64,000 bases of DNA, from positions 317,946 to 381,945 of the forward strand of contig NZ_CP157676.1 in assembly GCF_040105105.1 (NCBI RefSeq), given 5' to 3'. Positions within the stretch are counted from its first letter, which is position 1. Every line of letters starts with the position of its first letter. A model generated the notes under the pieces. The model made no database searches, was not told the DNA's origin, and saw nothing but the letters and a program-made list of their open reading frames with translations. Source of the DNA: Polaromonas hydrogenivorans (GTDB taxonomy: Bacteria; Pseudomonadota; Gammaproteobacteria; Burkholderiales; Burkholderiaceae_C). The translations under genes and the position numbers were made by a program. This document shows positions 1 to 7,864 of the stretch, piece by piece.

Positions 1-102
1 CCAGGATCTGGCGCGGCTGCGGTCACGGCGAAACGCAGCATCGGCAAAAGCCATTGATGAATTCGCCATTTGAGTGTTACGGAGGTTGTATGACTGGTAG
101 AT
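1..102. other. Unassigned left edge
   Basis: A minus-strand frame is open here and runs on from the IS5 relic, but I recognise nothing in it. It may be the junction where the IS5 relic was truncated by older rearrangement. Confidence 0.3.
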
Positions 103-233
103 CTCGACCTCATTGCGTCGCTTGTACAGCGTCTTGTCGTATTGCCACAATCAACGCGTTTTTTTAGCGGCGGCACGACCGGTATGAAACTCCGCGCTGC
201 TCTCAGTGCGCGGGTTTCGTTGCCTTCACTACC
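103..233 (-). pseudogene. IS5-family transposase, 3' fragment (relic)
   Basis: Read on the minus strand, this stretch encodes residues typical of the C-terminal half of IS5-group transposases: [19 protein letters not shown], then, after a one-base frameshift, WQYDKTLYKRRNEVE. The matching upstream half lies across the IS66 insertion at 11540-12020. Taking out IS66 and one copy of the 8-bp duplication joins the halves in frame (DEPGSE then GNETRA). Homology stops after the NEVE residues at about 103, so the usual C-terminal RLFRRLKG segment is missing. The gene was probably already decaying, given the frameshift. Family recognition is from memory of IS5 transposases. Confidence 0.75.
226..233. 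repeat. 8-bp target site duplication of IS66, left copy
   Basis: TCACTACC directly precedes the left terminal repeat of the IS66 element, and the identical octamer follows the right terminal repeat at 11540-11547. Eight bases is the duplication size known for the IS66 family. Confidence 0.92.
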
Positions 234-342
234 GTAAGCGTACGACGAGTACCATTCTTGCGCGGGAGTGATGCGCCGGGCAGTATCCGGGGAGTTGCCC
301 ACCACGATGGTGTGCACTCAACCCGGACAAGTGCACACCACC

Positions 343-756
343 ATGGAAACTCCCAGAAATCCTCTGAAGGCCACCAAGCGCAGACACAGCGCGGCCTTCA
401 AACGCAAACTCGTCAAGCTGACCGAAGAGGCCGGCGCCTCGGTCGCAGCCATCGCGCTGGCGCACGGCATCAATGCCAACTTGCTGTTCAAGTGGCGGCG
501 CGCACAGGCTGGCCGCCCGGCGCGGCGCAAGCCCGCCGCGCAGGCCGTACTGCTGCCCGTCACGCTGGATCCCTTGCCACCGGCAAGCGCGATCATCGAG
601 TTGCCAGCGCCAGCGCCAGCGCCAACGCCAACGGCGCGGGCACCGGCAGTTGGCATCATCGAGATCGATTTCGGCGGTGCGCGCGTGCGACTGCGCGGCA
701 GCGTCGATCCGGACAGCGTGCGCTGCGTGCTCCAGGCGCTGCGAGACGCGGGATGA
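343..756 (+). CDS. tnpA: IS66 family accessory protein TnpA (Orf1)
   Basis: This 137-residue protein is the first of the three IS66 proteins. The N-terminal half holds a helix-turn-helix ([14 protein letters not shown] followed by [21 protein letters not shown]), which in this family resembles the IS3/IS911 OrfA DNA-binding domain. A proline/alanine-rich linker ([14 protein letters not shown]) leads to a C-terminal beta-rich tail ([14 protein letters not shown]). The start at 343 gives METPRN, the usual compact beginning of Orf1; in-frame starts at 268 and 307 would add an unusual extension. The stop overlaps the tnpB start (ATGA), so the two are probably translationally coupled. Confidence 0.88.
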   Translation: METPRNPLKATKRRHSAAFKRKLVKLTEEAGASVAAIALAHGINANLLFKWRRAQAGRPARRKPAAQAVLLPVTLDPLPPASAIIELPAPAPAPTPTARAPAVGIIEIDFGGARVRLRGSVDPDSVRCVLQALRDAG

Positions 757-1100
757 TCGGCCTGCCGGTGGGCACCCGCGTGTGGCTGGCCGCAGGCCTG
801 ACCGACATGCGCCGAGGCTTTGACGGCTTGGCCGCCTTGGCGCAAGGCGCGCTGGCCCAGGATCCCTTCTCGGGCCATGTGTTTGTCTTTCGGGGCCGGC
901 GCGGCGACATCGTCAAACTCTTGTGGTGGGACGGCCAGGGCATGTGCCTGTTTGCCAAGCGCCTGGAGAAGGGTCGCTTCGTCTGGCCGCAGGCCGACGC
1001 CGGCGCGGTCTCGCTCACCCCGGCGCAGCTGTCCATGCTGCTCGAAGGCATTGACTGGCGCATGCCGGTGCGCACTTGGCAGCCCACGCTCGCCGCCTGA
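753..1100 (+). CDS. tnpB: IS66 family accessory protein TnpB (Orf2)
   Basis: The 115-residue product has the standard IS66 Orf2 signature: [50 protein letters not shown] and [17 protein letters not shown]. TnpB is required for IS66 transposition together with TnpA and TnpC; its biochemical role is unresolved. The start overlaps the tnpA stop by four bases. The length is normal for the family (about 115 residues), and no defect is visible. Confidence 0.93.
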   Translation: MIGLPVGTRVWLAAGLTDMRRGFDGLAALAQGALAQDPFSGHVFVFRGRRGDIVKLLWWDGQGMCLFAKRLEKGRFVWPQADAGAVSLTPAQLSMLLEGIDWRMPVRTWQPTLAA

Positions 1101-1234
1101 GGTGATGGACGGATGGTCCGCCCCCAAGGGGCGCGCGCAGGGAAGCGGGTGGACGCAACACCACATGCAAGGACTACCCGCAACCGTGAAACCCCTTCTG
1201 TTGGCGCGCCGGTTTTGCTGGCAAAGTGGTGTCC

Positions 1235-2212
1235 ATGAGTTCACACGCGCTGCTGCAACAAATCGAGGCTTTGGAGCAAGGCGTCGCGCAGCGTGACCTG
1301 GAGATCGGCGCGCTGCGCCTGGCCATCGACAAACTCACGCTGGAGTTGTTCCATCTCAGGCGCATGCGCTACGGGCGCTCCAGCGAGAAGGTGGACAGCG
1401 CGCAGTCAGCAGTAAAGGCGCCTGGCGCTGCACTCGTACCAAAGGGGGAAGCGGGTCAGGCCGTGCAAAGCGCCCCTGTCGTCGACCTTGAGGACGACCG
1501 CCACAAGCGCCAGGCGGCGGCCTGCCGCACCGCCCCCCGGCAGTTGCCCGGGCACCTGCCGCGCCAGGAGGTGACGCACCTTCCATCGCCACAATGCACC
1601 TGCCCGGGGTGCGGAACCGCGCTGCGCCAGATTGGCCAGGATGCCTCGGAAGTGCTGGAGTACCAGCCCGGTGTCTTCAAGGTCATGCGCCACGTGCGCC
1701 CCAGGTTCGCGTGTGCCCAGTGCCACACGATCGTACAGGCGAGCGCGCCGAGCCGTCCGATCGAGCGCGGCTTGGCCGGCGCTGGCGTGATCACGCAGGT
1801 ACTGGTGGGCAAGTTCTGCGACCACCTGCCGCTTTACCGCCAGAGCCAGATCTACGCCCGCCAGGGCGTGGTGGTTGAGCGCTCCACGCTGGCGGACTGG
1901 GTGGCCGGCGCGGCGCGGCTGCTCCAGCCTTTGGCCAACGCCGTGCGCCGCTACGTCCTGAGCGCGGGCAAGATCCACACCGATGACACGCCCGTGCCAG
2001 TCCTGAGCCCGGGCCGGGGCACGACGCGCACGGCCCGGCTGTGGGTGTATGCGCGCGACGACCGTCCCGGCGGCGATGCGTCGCCGCCAGCGGTGTGGTT
2101 CGAGTATTCCCCGGACCGCAAGGGCGAGCATCCCAGGGGCCACTTGGCAGGCTTTGCCGGCACTTTGCAGGCCGACGCGTTCGCCGGTTATGTTGCGGCA
2201 GAATTTATGTAG
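1235..2212 (+). pseudogene. tnpC: IS66 transposase TnpC, 5' fragment cut by RIT element 1
   Basis: This is the N-terminal part of the IS66 DDE transposase. It has a leucine-rich coiled coil (residues 5-45), the HLRRMRYGRSSEK motif, a zinc-binding stretch (CTCPGC and later CAQC), and the first catalytic aspartate region HTDDTPVPVL. The IS66 reading frame ends at the TTCGCCGG site (2180-2187), just after DAFAG near the second catalytic aspartate. The last codons, YVAAEFM and stop, belong to the inserted RIT terminal repeat. The frame resumes at 5602 and again at 10241. ATG 1235 is preferred; two in-frame GTG codons lie just upstream at 1226 and 1229. Confidence 0.92.
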
Positions 2213-2218
2213 CGGCGG
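2180..2218 (+). repeat. RIT1 left target copy plus terminal inverted repeat
   Basis: These 39 bases are repeated exactly in inverted orientation at 5539-5577. The outer 8 bases (TTCGCCGG) are host tnpC sequence; the inner 31 are the element's terminal repeat. Confidence 0.92.
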
Positions 2219-2316
2219 TGGCCGGTTGTACAGGAAGCGAGTGGTATTTGTCGACTGTTGACACAACATAGATTTCAGCGCCTTCTGACCTTCCAACCAA
2301 CGTTCGGAGGTCTGCC
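2219..2316 (+). promoter_or_regulatory. RIT1 leader upstream of the first recombinase
   Basis: This stretch of about 100 bases lies between the left terminal repeat and the first recombinase. A TTGACA hexamer lies near 2257, but I see no good -10 box at the right distance. A ribosome-binding sequence CGGAGGT sits just before the ATG at 2317. Confidence 0.35.
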
Positions 2317-3537
2317 ATGTCCAGGAAATCCACACACGCGAAGGTCGCAGGTAGTCGCCATCGCGAAGCGCCGTTCTTGCCGGAACGGGAGCGATATTTG
2401 CGCAACTGCGCGGATTCCGGCGCGACGCCAGGATCATTGACCATAAAGCGCAATGAACTCATTTGGATTGCTCGCCTTCTTCCCGCGACAGCGCCGCTAG
2501 GCATCGATATTGCTCAATTACATGAACTCGTGCAGCAGCGAGCATCGATGCATACCGGCATCACAATGGGTACGCGAATGATCGTAGTCGCCAGACCGTG
2601 GCTGCGGTTCCTCGGCTGGTGGCGTGAACCAACCAAGGATCTTGCGTTTCAGGGCTTTCTCGACGGCTATATCAAATGGATGTGCGACGAACGAGGGTTC
2701 AGTCGATCCACAGTCGACCAATGGCAAGGAAGAATAAGGCAGTTCCTCCAGTGGTGCGAGGAGACGGGGCGGGATTTGAAGGGACTGCGGCCAACCGATA
2801 TTGACGACTACTTCATTCGGAATGCGGCGCGCTGGGGGCGGATATCGATGAAGACAATGACCGGGGCACTGCGCATATTTCTGCGTTACGCGGCAGCCCA
2901 TGGTCTATGCGACTCCCGCCTTGCCACCGCACTGCGCACACCCCGCATGTACGCTCAGGAATCGTTGCCATCCGCGCCAGGATGGACCGACGTCCAACGG
3001 ATTCTCGCCACGACCGAGACCGACAAGCCGGCCGACATCAGAAACCGCGCAATCCTGATGCTCCTGTCGATCTACGGCATGCGTCGCGGCGAGGTAGTTG
3101 CTTTGCGCCTCGATCAGGTGGACTGGGCTGGGCGAAAGTTGCATGTATTTCGTTTGAAACGCCGGCAGCCGCAGGTCTATCCGTTGTTGCCCACTGTCGC
3201 GCAAGCATTGGCCCGCTATATCGACACCGTGCGCCCGCACTGTTCTGCCCCAGAGATATTCCTCAGGCTGAAAGCACCACAGCGGGCGTTGACCCCGGCG
3301 GCGCTATTCGACTTCGTCAATGGCAAGTTCAAAGCTCTGGGAATCGAGACAAAGCATCGTGGCCCTCACGCATTGCGCCATGCTTGCGCTGCGCGGCTGG
3401 TCGCACAGGGATTGAGTTTCAAGGAAATCGGTCACCACCTTGGTCACCGAAGCGCATCGGCCACGATGACCTATGCCAAGGTCGACATGCGTGCGCTGCG
3501 TGAAGTCGGCGACTTCGATCTGGGAGAGCTGTCATGA
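2317..3537 (+). CDS. RIT1 tyrosine recombinase A
   Basis: This 406-residue tyrosine recombinase is the first gene of the trio. A SAM-like core-binding domain (about residues 110-190, GFLDGYIKWMCDERGFSRST) precedes the catalytic domain. Visible catalytic residues are Arg I in GMRRGEVVALRL, the HxxR box in GPHALRHACAARL, the GHHLGHRS histidine box and the tyrosine in TMTYAKVD. The first 90 residues (arginine/histidine-rich start) are longer than in simple phage integrases and are shared with the first gene of RIT2. ATG 2317 has a good CGGAGGT ribosome site. The stop overlaps the next start (ATGA), so the trio is one translational unit. Confidence 0.9.
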   Translation: MSRKSTHAKVAGSRHREAPFLPERERYLRNCADSGATPGSLTIKRNELIWIARLLPATAPLGIDIAQLHELVQQRASMHTGITMGTRMIVVARPWLRFLGWWREPTKDLAFQGFLDGYIKWMCDERGFSRSTVDQWQGRIRQFLQWCEETGRDLKGLRPTDIDDYFIRNAARWGRISMKTMTGALRIFLRYAAAHGLCDSRLATALRTPRMYAQESLPSAPGWTDVQRILATTETDKPADIRNRAILMLLSIYGMRRGEVVALRLDQVDWAGRKLHVFRLKRRQPQVYPLLPTVAQALARYIDTVRPHCSAPEIFLRLKAPQRALTPAALFDFVNGKFKALGIETKHRGPHALRHACAARLVAQGLSFKEIGHHLGHRSASATMTYAKVDMRALREVGDFDLGELS

Positions 3538-4478
3538 AGCTGATCGATGTGGTGACGGCATATGTGGTTATGCAACGGTCGCTGGGCATGCGATTCACCG
3601 CCGCTGACCGGCTCCTGCGGCAGTTTGCCCGTGAAATGGGCAATGTCGGCATGGCCGATGTCCGGCCTGAAGCTGTCGTGACGTTTCTGCAAGGAGCCGG
3701 GGCACTCACGGCCACATGGCGGCTCAAGTACAACGTGCTGTCGGGCTTATATCGGTTTGCCATCAGCCGGGGATACTGCGAGGCATGTCCACTTCCAACA
3801 AATGTGCCAAAACTGCCCCCATCCCAAACGCCCTATGTCTACTCGACGGGAGAGATCCGCCGCCTGATAGACGCCACACCCTCGTTGTACAACTACCGCA
3901 GCCGACAGCAGGCATCCATGTTTCGGACTTTGATCTTGCTGCTGTATGGCAGCGGCTTGCGCATCGGCGAGGTGCTGCGGCTGACCATGCCCGATGTGGA
4001 CTTGATCGACCGGATCATCATCGTGCGCGACACGAAGTTCTTCAAGACCCGTCTGGTGCCGATTGGCCCACAGCTATCTGCTGAACTGGCCGCTCATATG
4101 GATCGCCGCCGGCACCTGCCGATGCCGGCAGGAGAAAGTTCGCGCCTGTTCACCTCATACACAGGTCAGGGATGGCCTTATTCCCAGGTCATCACGTTGT
4201 TCCAGCGCCTGCGCCTTGCAGCTCACATCGAATGCCCAGAAGGGGAATTGCATCCACCACGCCTGCATGATTTGCGCCATACCGCAGCGGTACATCGCGT
4301 TCTTGCATGGTATCGTGATGGCAAGGACGTGCAACGCCTGCTTCCGCAACTGGCGACCTACCTGGGCCATGTAGACATCAAGTCGACCCAGCGATATTTG
4401 CGCATGACCCCGGAGCTGCTCGAAGAAGCAAGCCGCCGCTTCGCACGGTACGCGCAATGCGGAGATGATCATGAATGA
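3534..4478 (+). CDS. RIT1 tyrosine recombinase B
   Basis: This 314-residue tyrosine recombinase is the second gene of the trio. It has an N-terminal core-binding segment (VVTAYVVMQRSLGMRF onwards) and a catalytic domain with Arg I in YGSGLRIGEVLRL, HxxR in RLHDLRHTAAVHR, the LATYLGHVDIKST box and the nucleophile in TQRYLRMTPELL. All catalytic positions look intact. The stretch between the HxxR and GH boxes is longer than usual (WYRDGKDVQRLLPQL), as in the middle gene of RIT2. It overlaps gene A by 4 bases and gene C by 14. Confidence 0.9.
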   Translation: MKLIDVVTAYVVMQRSLGMRFTAADRLLRQFAREMGNVGMADVRPEAVVTFLQGAGALTATWRLKYNVLSGLYRFAISRGYCEACPLPTNVPKLPPSQTPYVYSTGEIRRLIDATPSLYNYRSRQQASMFRTLILLLYGSGLRIGEVLRLTMPDVDLIDRIIIVRDTKFFKTRLVPIGPQLSAELAAHMDRRRHLPMPAGESSRLFTSYTGQGWPYSQVITLFQRLRLAAHIECPEGELHPPRLHDLRHTAAVHRVLAWYRDGKDVQRLLPQLATYLGHVDIKSTQRYLRMTPELLEEASRRFARYAQCGDDHE

Positions 4479-5469
4479 CCGGAACCTGCTTGGCCCGTGG
4501 ATCCGACGCTTCCTGCTCGAACATATGGTGGCGGAACGCAACTTCTCGCTTAACACCCAGGCCAGCTACCGCGACACGTTGACTTTACTGTTGCCTTTCT
4601 CGGCCAAGATCGGTGGTTTCGCAATCGACCGAATGACAGTTGAGGATATCTCGCCAGCCGTCGTGCGCCGGTTTCTGGACCATGTCGAATATGATCGGCA
4701 TTGCAGCAGCGCCACGCGCAATCTGCGGCTGAGCGCGATCCACTCGCTGGCACGCTTCATCGGAATGCATTCGCCAGTTCATCTGTCCTGGTGCGGCGAT
4801 GTAAGGTCAATCCCTTTCAAAAAAACAGCCAAGACCCTGGTCGGCTATCTAGAGAAGCCGGAGATGGACGCATTGCTGGCATCGCCAGACCGCCGCACGG
4901 CAATGGGCGCACGCGACTATGCCTTGCTCCTGTTCCTGTACAACAGCGGAGCACATGCCGACGAAGCCGCGAAGTTGACCATCGGACGTTTGCAGCTCAG
5001 TGAGCCGGCATCGGTTCGCATACTTGGCAAAGGAAACAAGACACGGGTTTGTCCGCTATGGCCAGCAACGGCGTCCGTTCTGACACGACTCGTAGCCGGA
5101 CGCAGTGCGAACGATACCGTATTTCTTGGGCGGACCAATCAGCCGATGACACGGTTCGGCGTACATCGTATCGTCACCCAATATGGCGAGCATGCGGCTA
5201 AATCTCTCGTTACGATGAAAGGAAAGCATATCAGCCCGCACTCGGTCAGGCACACGACGGCCGTTCACCTGCTGCGCGCTGGGGTCGATATCAACACGAT
5301 CCGAGCATGGCTGGGACATGTCTCCCTTGATACAACAAACATCTACGCCGAAGTTGACCTGGAGATGAAGGCAAAAGCGCTTGCCAGCGTGGATATCTCG
5401 GGACTGCCTGCAGCGGCACGCCGTTCGACCGCGCTGCCTTCGCTGATGACGTTTCTGAAGCAACTATAG
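4465..5469 (+). CDS. RIT1 tyrosine recombinase C, catalytic Arg I replaced by His
   Basis: This is the third recombinase of the trio, 334 residues. It has a core-binding domain (FLLEHMVAERNFSLNTQASY) followed by a catalytic domain with HSVRHTTAVHLL, AWLGHVSLDTTN and IYAEVDLEMK (nucleophile Tyr). Where family members read GARxSE, this protein reads YNSGAHADEAAKL: the first catalytic arginine is histidine (codon CAT, one transition from CGT). The equivalent RIT2 protein keeps the arginine (YNCGARVSEATGL). This subunit may therefore be catalytically weak or purely structural. The start could also be 4471. Confidence 0.88.
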   Translation: MIMNDRNLLGPWIRRFLLEHMVAERNFSLNTQASYRDTLTLLLPFSAKIGGFAIDRMTVEDISPAVVRRFLDHVEYDRHCSSATRNLRLSAIHSLARFIGMHSPVHLSWCGDVRSIPFKKTAKTLVGYLEKPEMDALLASPDRRTAMGARDYALLLFLYNSGAHADEAAKLTIGRLQLSEPASVRILGKGNKTRVCPLWPATASVLTRLVAGRSANDTVFLGRTNQPMTRFGVHRIVTQYGEHAAKSLVTMKGKHISPHSVRHTTAVHLLRAGVDINTIRAWLGHVSLDTTNIYAEVDLEMKAKALASVDISGLPAAARRSTALPSLMTFLKQL

Positions 5470-5538
5470 TTTGGAGGCGATATCTTATGTGCGGGAACGC
5501 GAGTCAGCTCTCATTGGCGGATTCCTGACTCGATCCCG

Positions 5539-5577
5539 CCGCCGCTACATAAATTCTGCCGCAACATAACCGGCGAA
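5539..5577 (-). repeat. RIT1 right terminal inverted repeat plus inverted target copy
   Basis: This is an exact inverted copy of 2180-2218. The last eight bases (CCGGCGAA) are the target octamer in inverse orientation. Confidence 0.92.
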
Positions 5578-5601
5578 ATGTTGTGCACAACATTTCGCCG
5601 G
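5570..5601. repeat. 32-bp perfect palindrome at the RIT1 right junction
   Basis: The palindrome is built as CCGGCGAA + ATGTTGTG + CACAACAT + TTCGCCGG. The outer arms are the target octamer; the inner 8-mers resemble the terminal repeat start (TTATGTTGCGG). With the left junction, the right copy implies a circle core of arm CACAACAT, overlap TTCGCCGG and arm TTATGTTG, which is the layout of a tyrosine recombinase site. Confidence 0.93.
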
Positions 5602-5656
5602 CTACGACGCCTTGTTTGCCGATGGCCAGGTCGTCGAGGCTGCTTGCTGGGCTCAT
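5602..5656 (+). pseudogene. tnpC: IS66 transposase TnpC, middle fragment between the two RITs
   Basis: Only 18 codons remain (YDALFADGQVVEAACWAH). They follow directly on the first fragment after removing RIT1 (GG from 2186-2187 plus C 5602 makes the glycine codon) and join the third fragment at 10241 after removing RIT2. The segment normally contains the second catalytic aspartate region of TnpC. Confidence 0.9.
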
Positions 5657-5677
5657 TATCCCGAGTGCAGTTTTATC
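5657..5677 (+). repeat. RIT2 left terminal inverted repeat
   Basis: This 21-bp repeat (TATCCCGAGTGCAG...) is matched exactly, inverted, at 10186-10206. It lies directly next to the tnpC target GGCTCAT. Confidence 0.92.
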
Positions 5678-5737
5678 TTGAGGAAAGCCAGTTGCCTGCA
5701 GCGTTCATGCGGTCGATCTATGGCCGAACTCCACATA

Positions 5738-6839
5738 CTCACCAGTCAGTAATATAGGAGACAGAAGGATGGCGGAAAAATGACTTCACCAGGGCTGGGT
5801 CGTTCGCGATGTTTTGCATCTGCGCATCCACGCGGCACTGCAGGTTTTCACCCGCCTTCAGCGGTGAGCGCGCCACACCCGTACGCTTGGCGTGGCTCCA
5901 TACCAGTTCGTCTGGATTGAGGTCTGGGGCATAACCGGGCAAGAAGTGAAGCGTCAGTTTCCCGTGAGTGCTGGCCACATACTCCTTGACGCACGCTGAC
6001 TTGTGGGCAGGCAGTCCATCGACCACCAGACGCACTGGTTTTTTGCGCCGGCGCATCAATTTCTTGAGCAACTGGGCGAACAATTCCCCCGTCAAACCGC
6101 CTTTGTAAGTGGCAAACCAGAAAGCACCTTTGGCGCTGATGGCCGATGCTGCACTGATGCTCTGGCGTTGCCCTGGGCGCTCAACCACCGGGGTTTGCCC
6201 ACGGGGTGCCCAGGTCTTGCCATGCACTGCATCGGCCCGAAAGCCGGACTCGTCCCAGAACAAAATGTCGGCCCCGCTGCCTCGGGCTTCATTCGCAATG
6301 GCCGGGTATGTCTGGCTTTTCCAGCGCGCTACCGCGTCAGGGTCGCGCTGGTAAGCGCGCTCCAAGGGTTTTTGCGCTGTCAACCCCAAGCGCGCCAGTA
6401 GCGCCCCAATGCTGGCCAGCGAAAGGGATACTTCAAAGCGCTCCAGCACAAGCTCTTGCACGATTTGGCGCGTCCATAGTCCGAAGTCAAAACCGTACTG
6501 GTCGGGGCGCTTGCCATTGACCCAGCGAAAAACCTGGCGTTCTTGCGCGGGGGTGAGCTTGCGCGGTCGCCCCGTCCCTTTGCTCGAACGCAGTGCCCGC
6601 AGTCCTCGTCCGCGCCCCTTGACCATCGCACGGCACTTGTAGCCCCACGAACGATGCATACCCAGCGATGCGGCTACATCGCCAGGATGCTCGCCTTCGT
6701 TCATGCGTTGCACCGCCAGAACCCGCATTTCCTCCAGCGTGTTGTGGGCCAATTTGCGTCCGTCTCGTTTCATGCCACGTAGGAGAAATATCGAACGACA
6801 CAGTTCCCAAATTTGTACGCTTAATTACTGACTGGTGAG
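5738..6839 (-). mobile_element. IS630-family insertion sequence
   Basis: This is a 1,102-bp element with perfect 16-bp inverted repeats (CTCACCAGTCAGTAAT at 5738 and its inverse ending at 6839). It is flanked by TA on both sides (5736-5737 and 6840-6841), the duplicated dinucleotide expected of IS630/Tc1-type transposition. It encodes one intact transposase, whose stop codon lies in the terminal repeat. The insertion point is the TA of a CACATA motif near the left end of RIT2. Confidence 0.95.
5739..6773 (-). CDS. tnpA: IS630-family transposase
   Basis: This is a 344-residue DDE transposase. Residues 15-75 form the N-terminal helix-turn-helix (MNEGEHPGDVAASLGMHRSW) and a basic linker with GRPRKL. 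The catalytic triad is visible as Asp174 (ILFWDESGF), Asp252 (LVVDGLPAHKS) and Glu289 (YAPDLNPDELVW), the usual IS630 arrangement. The frame is intact and the protein is of normal length, so this copy may be active. The ATG at 6773 is preceded on its strand by AGGAG-like sequence (CCTACGTGGC region is coding). The gene lies within RIT2 and shares its orientation. Confidence 0.95.
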   Translation of the reverse strand: MKRDGRKLAHNTLEEMRVLAVQRMNEGEHPGDVAASLGMHRSWGYKCRAMVKGRGRGLRALRSSKGTGRPRKLTPAQERQVFRWVNGKRPDQYGFDFGLWTRQIVQELVLERFEVSLSLASIGALLARLGLTAQKPLERAYQRDPDAVARWKSQTYPAIANEARGSGADILFWDESGFRADAVHGKTWAPRGQTPVVERPGQRQSISAASAISAKGAFWFATYKGGLTGELFAQLLKKLMRRRKKPVRLVVDGLPAHKSACVKEYVASTHGKLTLHFLPGYAPDLNPDELVWSHAKRTGVARSPLKAGENLQCRVDAQMQNIANDPALVKSFFRHPSVSYITDW

Positions 6840-6853
6840 TAAGTTTGGATAGC

Positions 6854-7864
6854 TCACAGGGACTGCAAGAACGCGAGCAGGTTGGCCTTGGGCTTCCATG
6901 CCTTCGCGTTTGCCGGCTCGATACCGGCCTTCTTCCAGAAAGCCTCCATGGCTTCTTGCTTCATCTGCAGGTTGGTCGTGATGTAGCGGCCGGTCGTGGC
7001 GACGCTGGTGTGGCCGAGGTAGTCGCGGATCACCGTCACGTCGGTTCCCGACTGCAACAGCGCCACGGCGCAGCTGTGGCGCAGGACATGCGGCGTGATG
7101 CGTTTGCGCCGCAGCACGGGGTTGTCGCGAGCCGCCGCCGCCGCGTGCTTGCTGAGAATGTAGGCAACGCCGTCGCGCGTCAGAGGCTGGCCATGGCGAT
7201 TGAGGAATACGCACTGCCCGCTGGCAGCATCTGACATACCGCGCAGTCGGTGCAGCGCGTTGGCCGTCTCGGTCCACAGCGGCAACAGCCGCTCTTTCCT
7301 GCCCTTGCCACGCAGGCGAACCTGCCTGGGTGCGGCCAATTGCAGATCGTCCCACCGAAGCCCGGTGGCCTCGCTGACCCGGGCACCACAGTTGTACAGG
7401 AAGAGCAGCAGCGCGCGGTCGCGCCATCCGTCGAAGGTGCGCTGGTCGGGCATGCCAATGATCAGGCGGGCGTCCTCTACCTCAAGGTAGGTCGCCGGTC
7501 GCTGCCGCGCCTTCTTCGCCGGGATGGCCAACACCCGCACGAACTGCTGTGAGTGCGCCAGATCGTTGCGCAGCAAGTGCTTGAAGAAGCTGCGGATCGC
7601 CGCCCGGCGGCAATTGCGTGTGGCTGCTGAATTTGATCGCTGCGCCTCGATGTGATCCAGGAATCGCGTCACCGCGTCGGCGTCGATGTCGCCGATCTGC
7701 AAGGAGGCAATCCCTTGGCCGCGCTGCTCGGCGACAAACTTGAACAGCATCGTCAACGCATCGCGGTACGCTCGGATCGTGTGAACGCTGGCACCTCGCT
7801 GCTTGGGCAGGTACTGCGTGAAGTACGACTGCACATAAGCGAACAGCGACGGCACGCGGCTCAT
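6854..7864 (-). CDS. RIT2 tyrosine recombinase C
   Basis: This is the third gene of the RIT2 trio, 336 residues, equivalent to the 334-residue RIT1 protein at 4465-5469. The core-binding domain spans about residues 10-105 (YLPKQRGASVHTIRAYRDAL). The catalytic domain has Arg I in YNCGARVSEATGLRW, TPHVLRHSCAVALL, RDYLGHTSVATTG and the tyrosine in GRYITTNLQMK. All catalytic residues are present, unlike the RIT1 counterpart. The C-terminal tail (FWKKAGIEPANAKAWKP) is basic. It overlaps gene B by four bases. Confidence 0.92.
   Translation of the reverse strand: MSRVPSLFAYVQSYFTQYLPKQRGASVHTIRAYRDALTMLFKFVAEQRGQGIASLQIGDIDADAVTRFLDHIEAQRSNSAATRNCRRAAIRSFFKHLLRNDLAHSQQFVRVLAIPAKKARQRPATYLEVEDARLIIGMPDQRTFDGWRDRALLLFLYNCGARVSEATGLRWDDLQLAAPRQVRLRGKGRKERLLPLWTETANALHRLRGMSDAASGQCVFLNRHGQPLTRDGVAYILSKHAAAAARDNPVLRRKRITPHVLRHSCAVALLQSGTDVTVIRDYLGHTSVATTGRYITTNLQMKQEAMEAFWKKAGIEPANAKAWKPKANLLAFLQSL

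Larger units (their letters stand above)
2188..5601 (+). mobile_element. RIT element 1 (recombinase-in-trio) inserted in tnpC
   Basis: This is a 3.4-kb insertion carrying three overlapping tyrosine recombinase genes transcribed left to right. Its ends are perfect 31-bp inverted repeats (2188-2218 and 5539-5569) that begin TTATGTTGCGGCAG. The target octamer TTCGCCGG is present directly at both borders (2180-2187 and 5594-5601). A third, inverted copy (CCGGCGAA, 5570-5577) adjoins the right terminal repeat, separated from the right direct copy by the 16-bp palindrome ATGTTGTGCACAACAT. RIT elements are a known class; this junction pattern is what I see here. Confidence 0.9.

Noticed and set aside
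2257..2290. Promoter with TTGACA in the RIT1 leader
   Set aside because: No acceptable -10 hexamer at 16-18 bases; not listed as a promoter in its own right.
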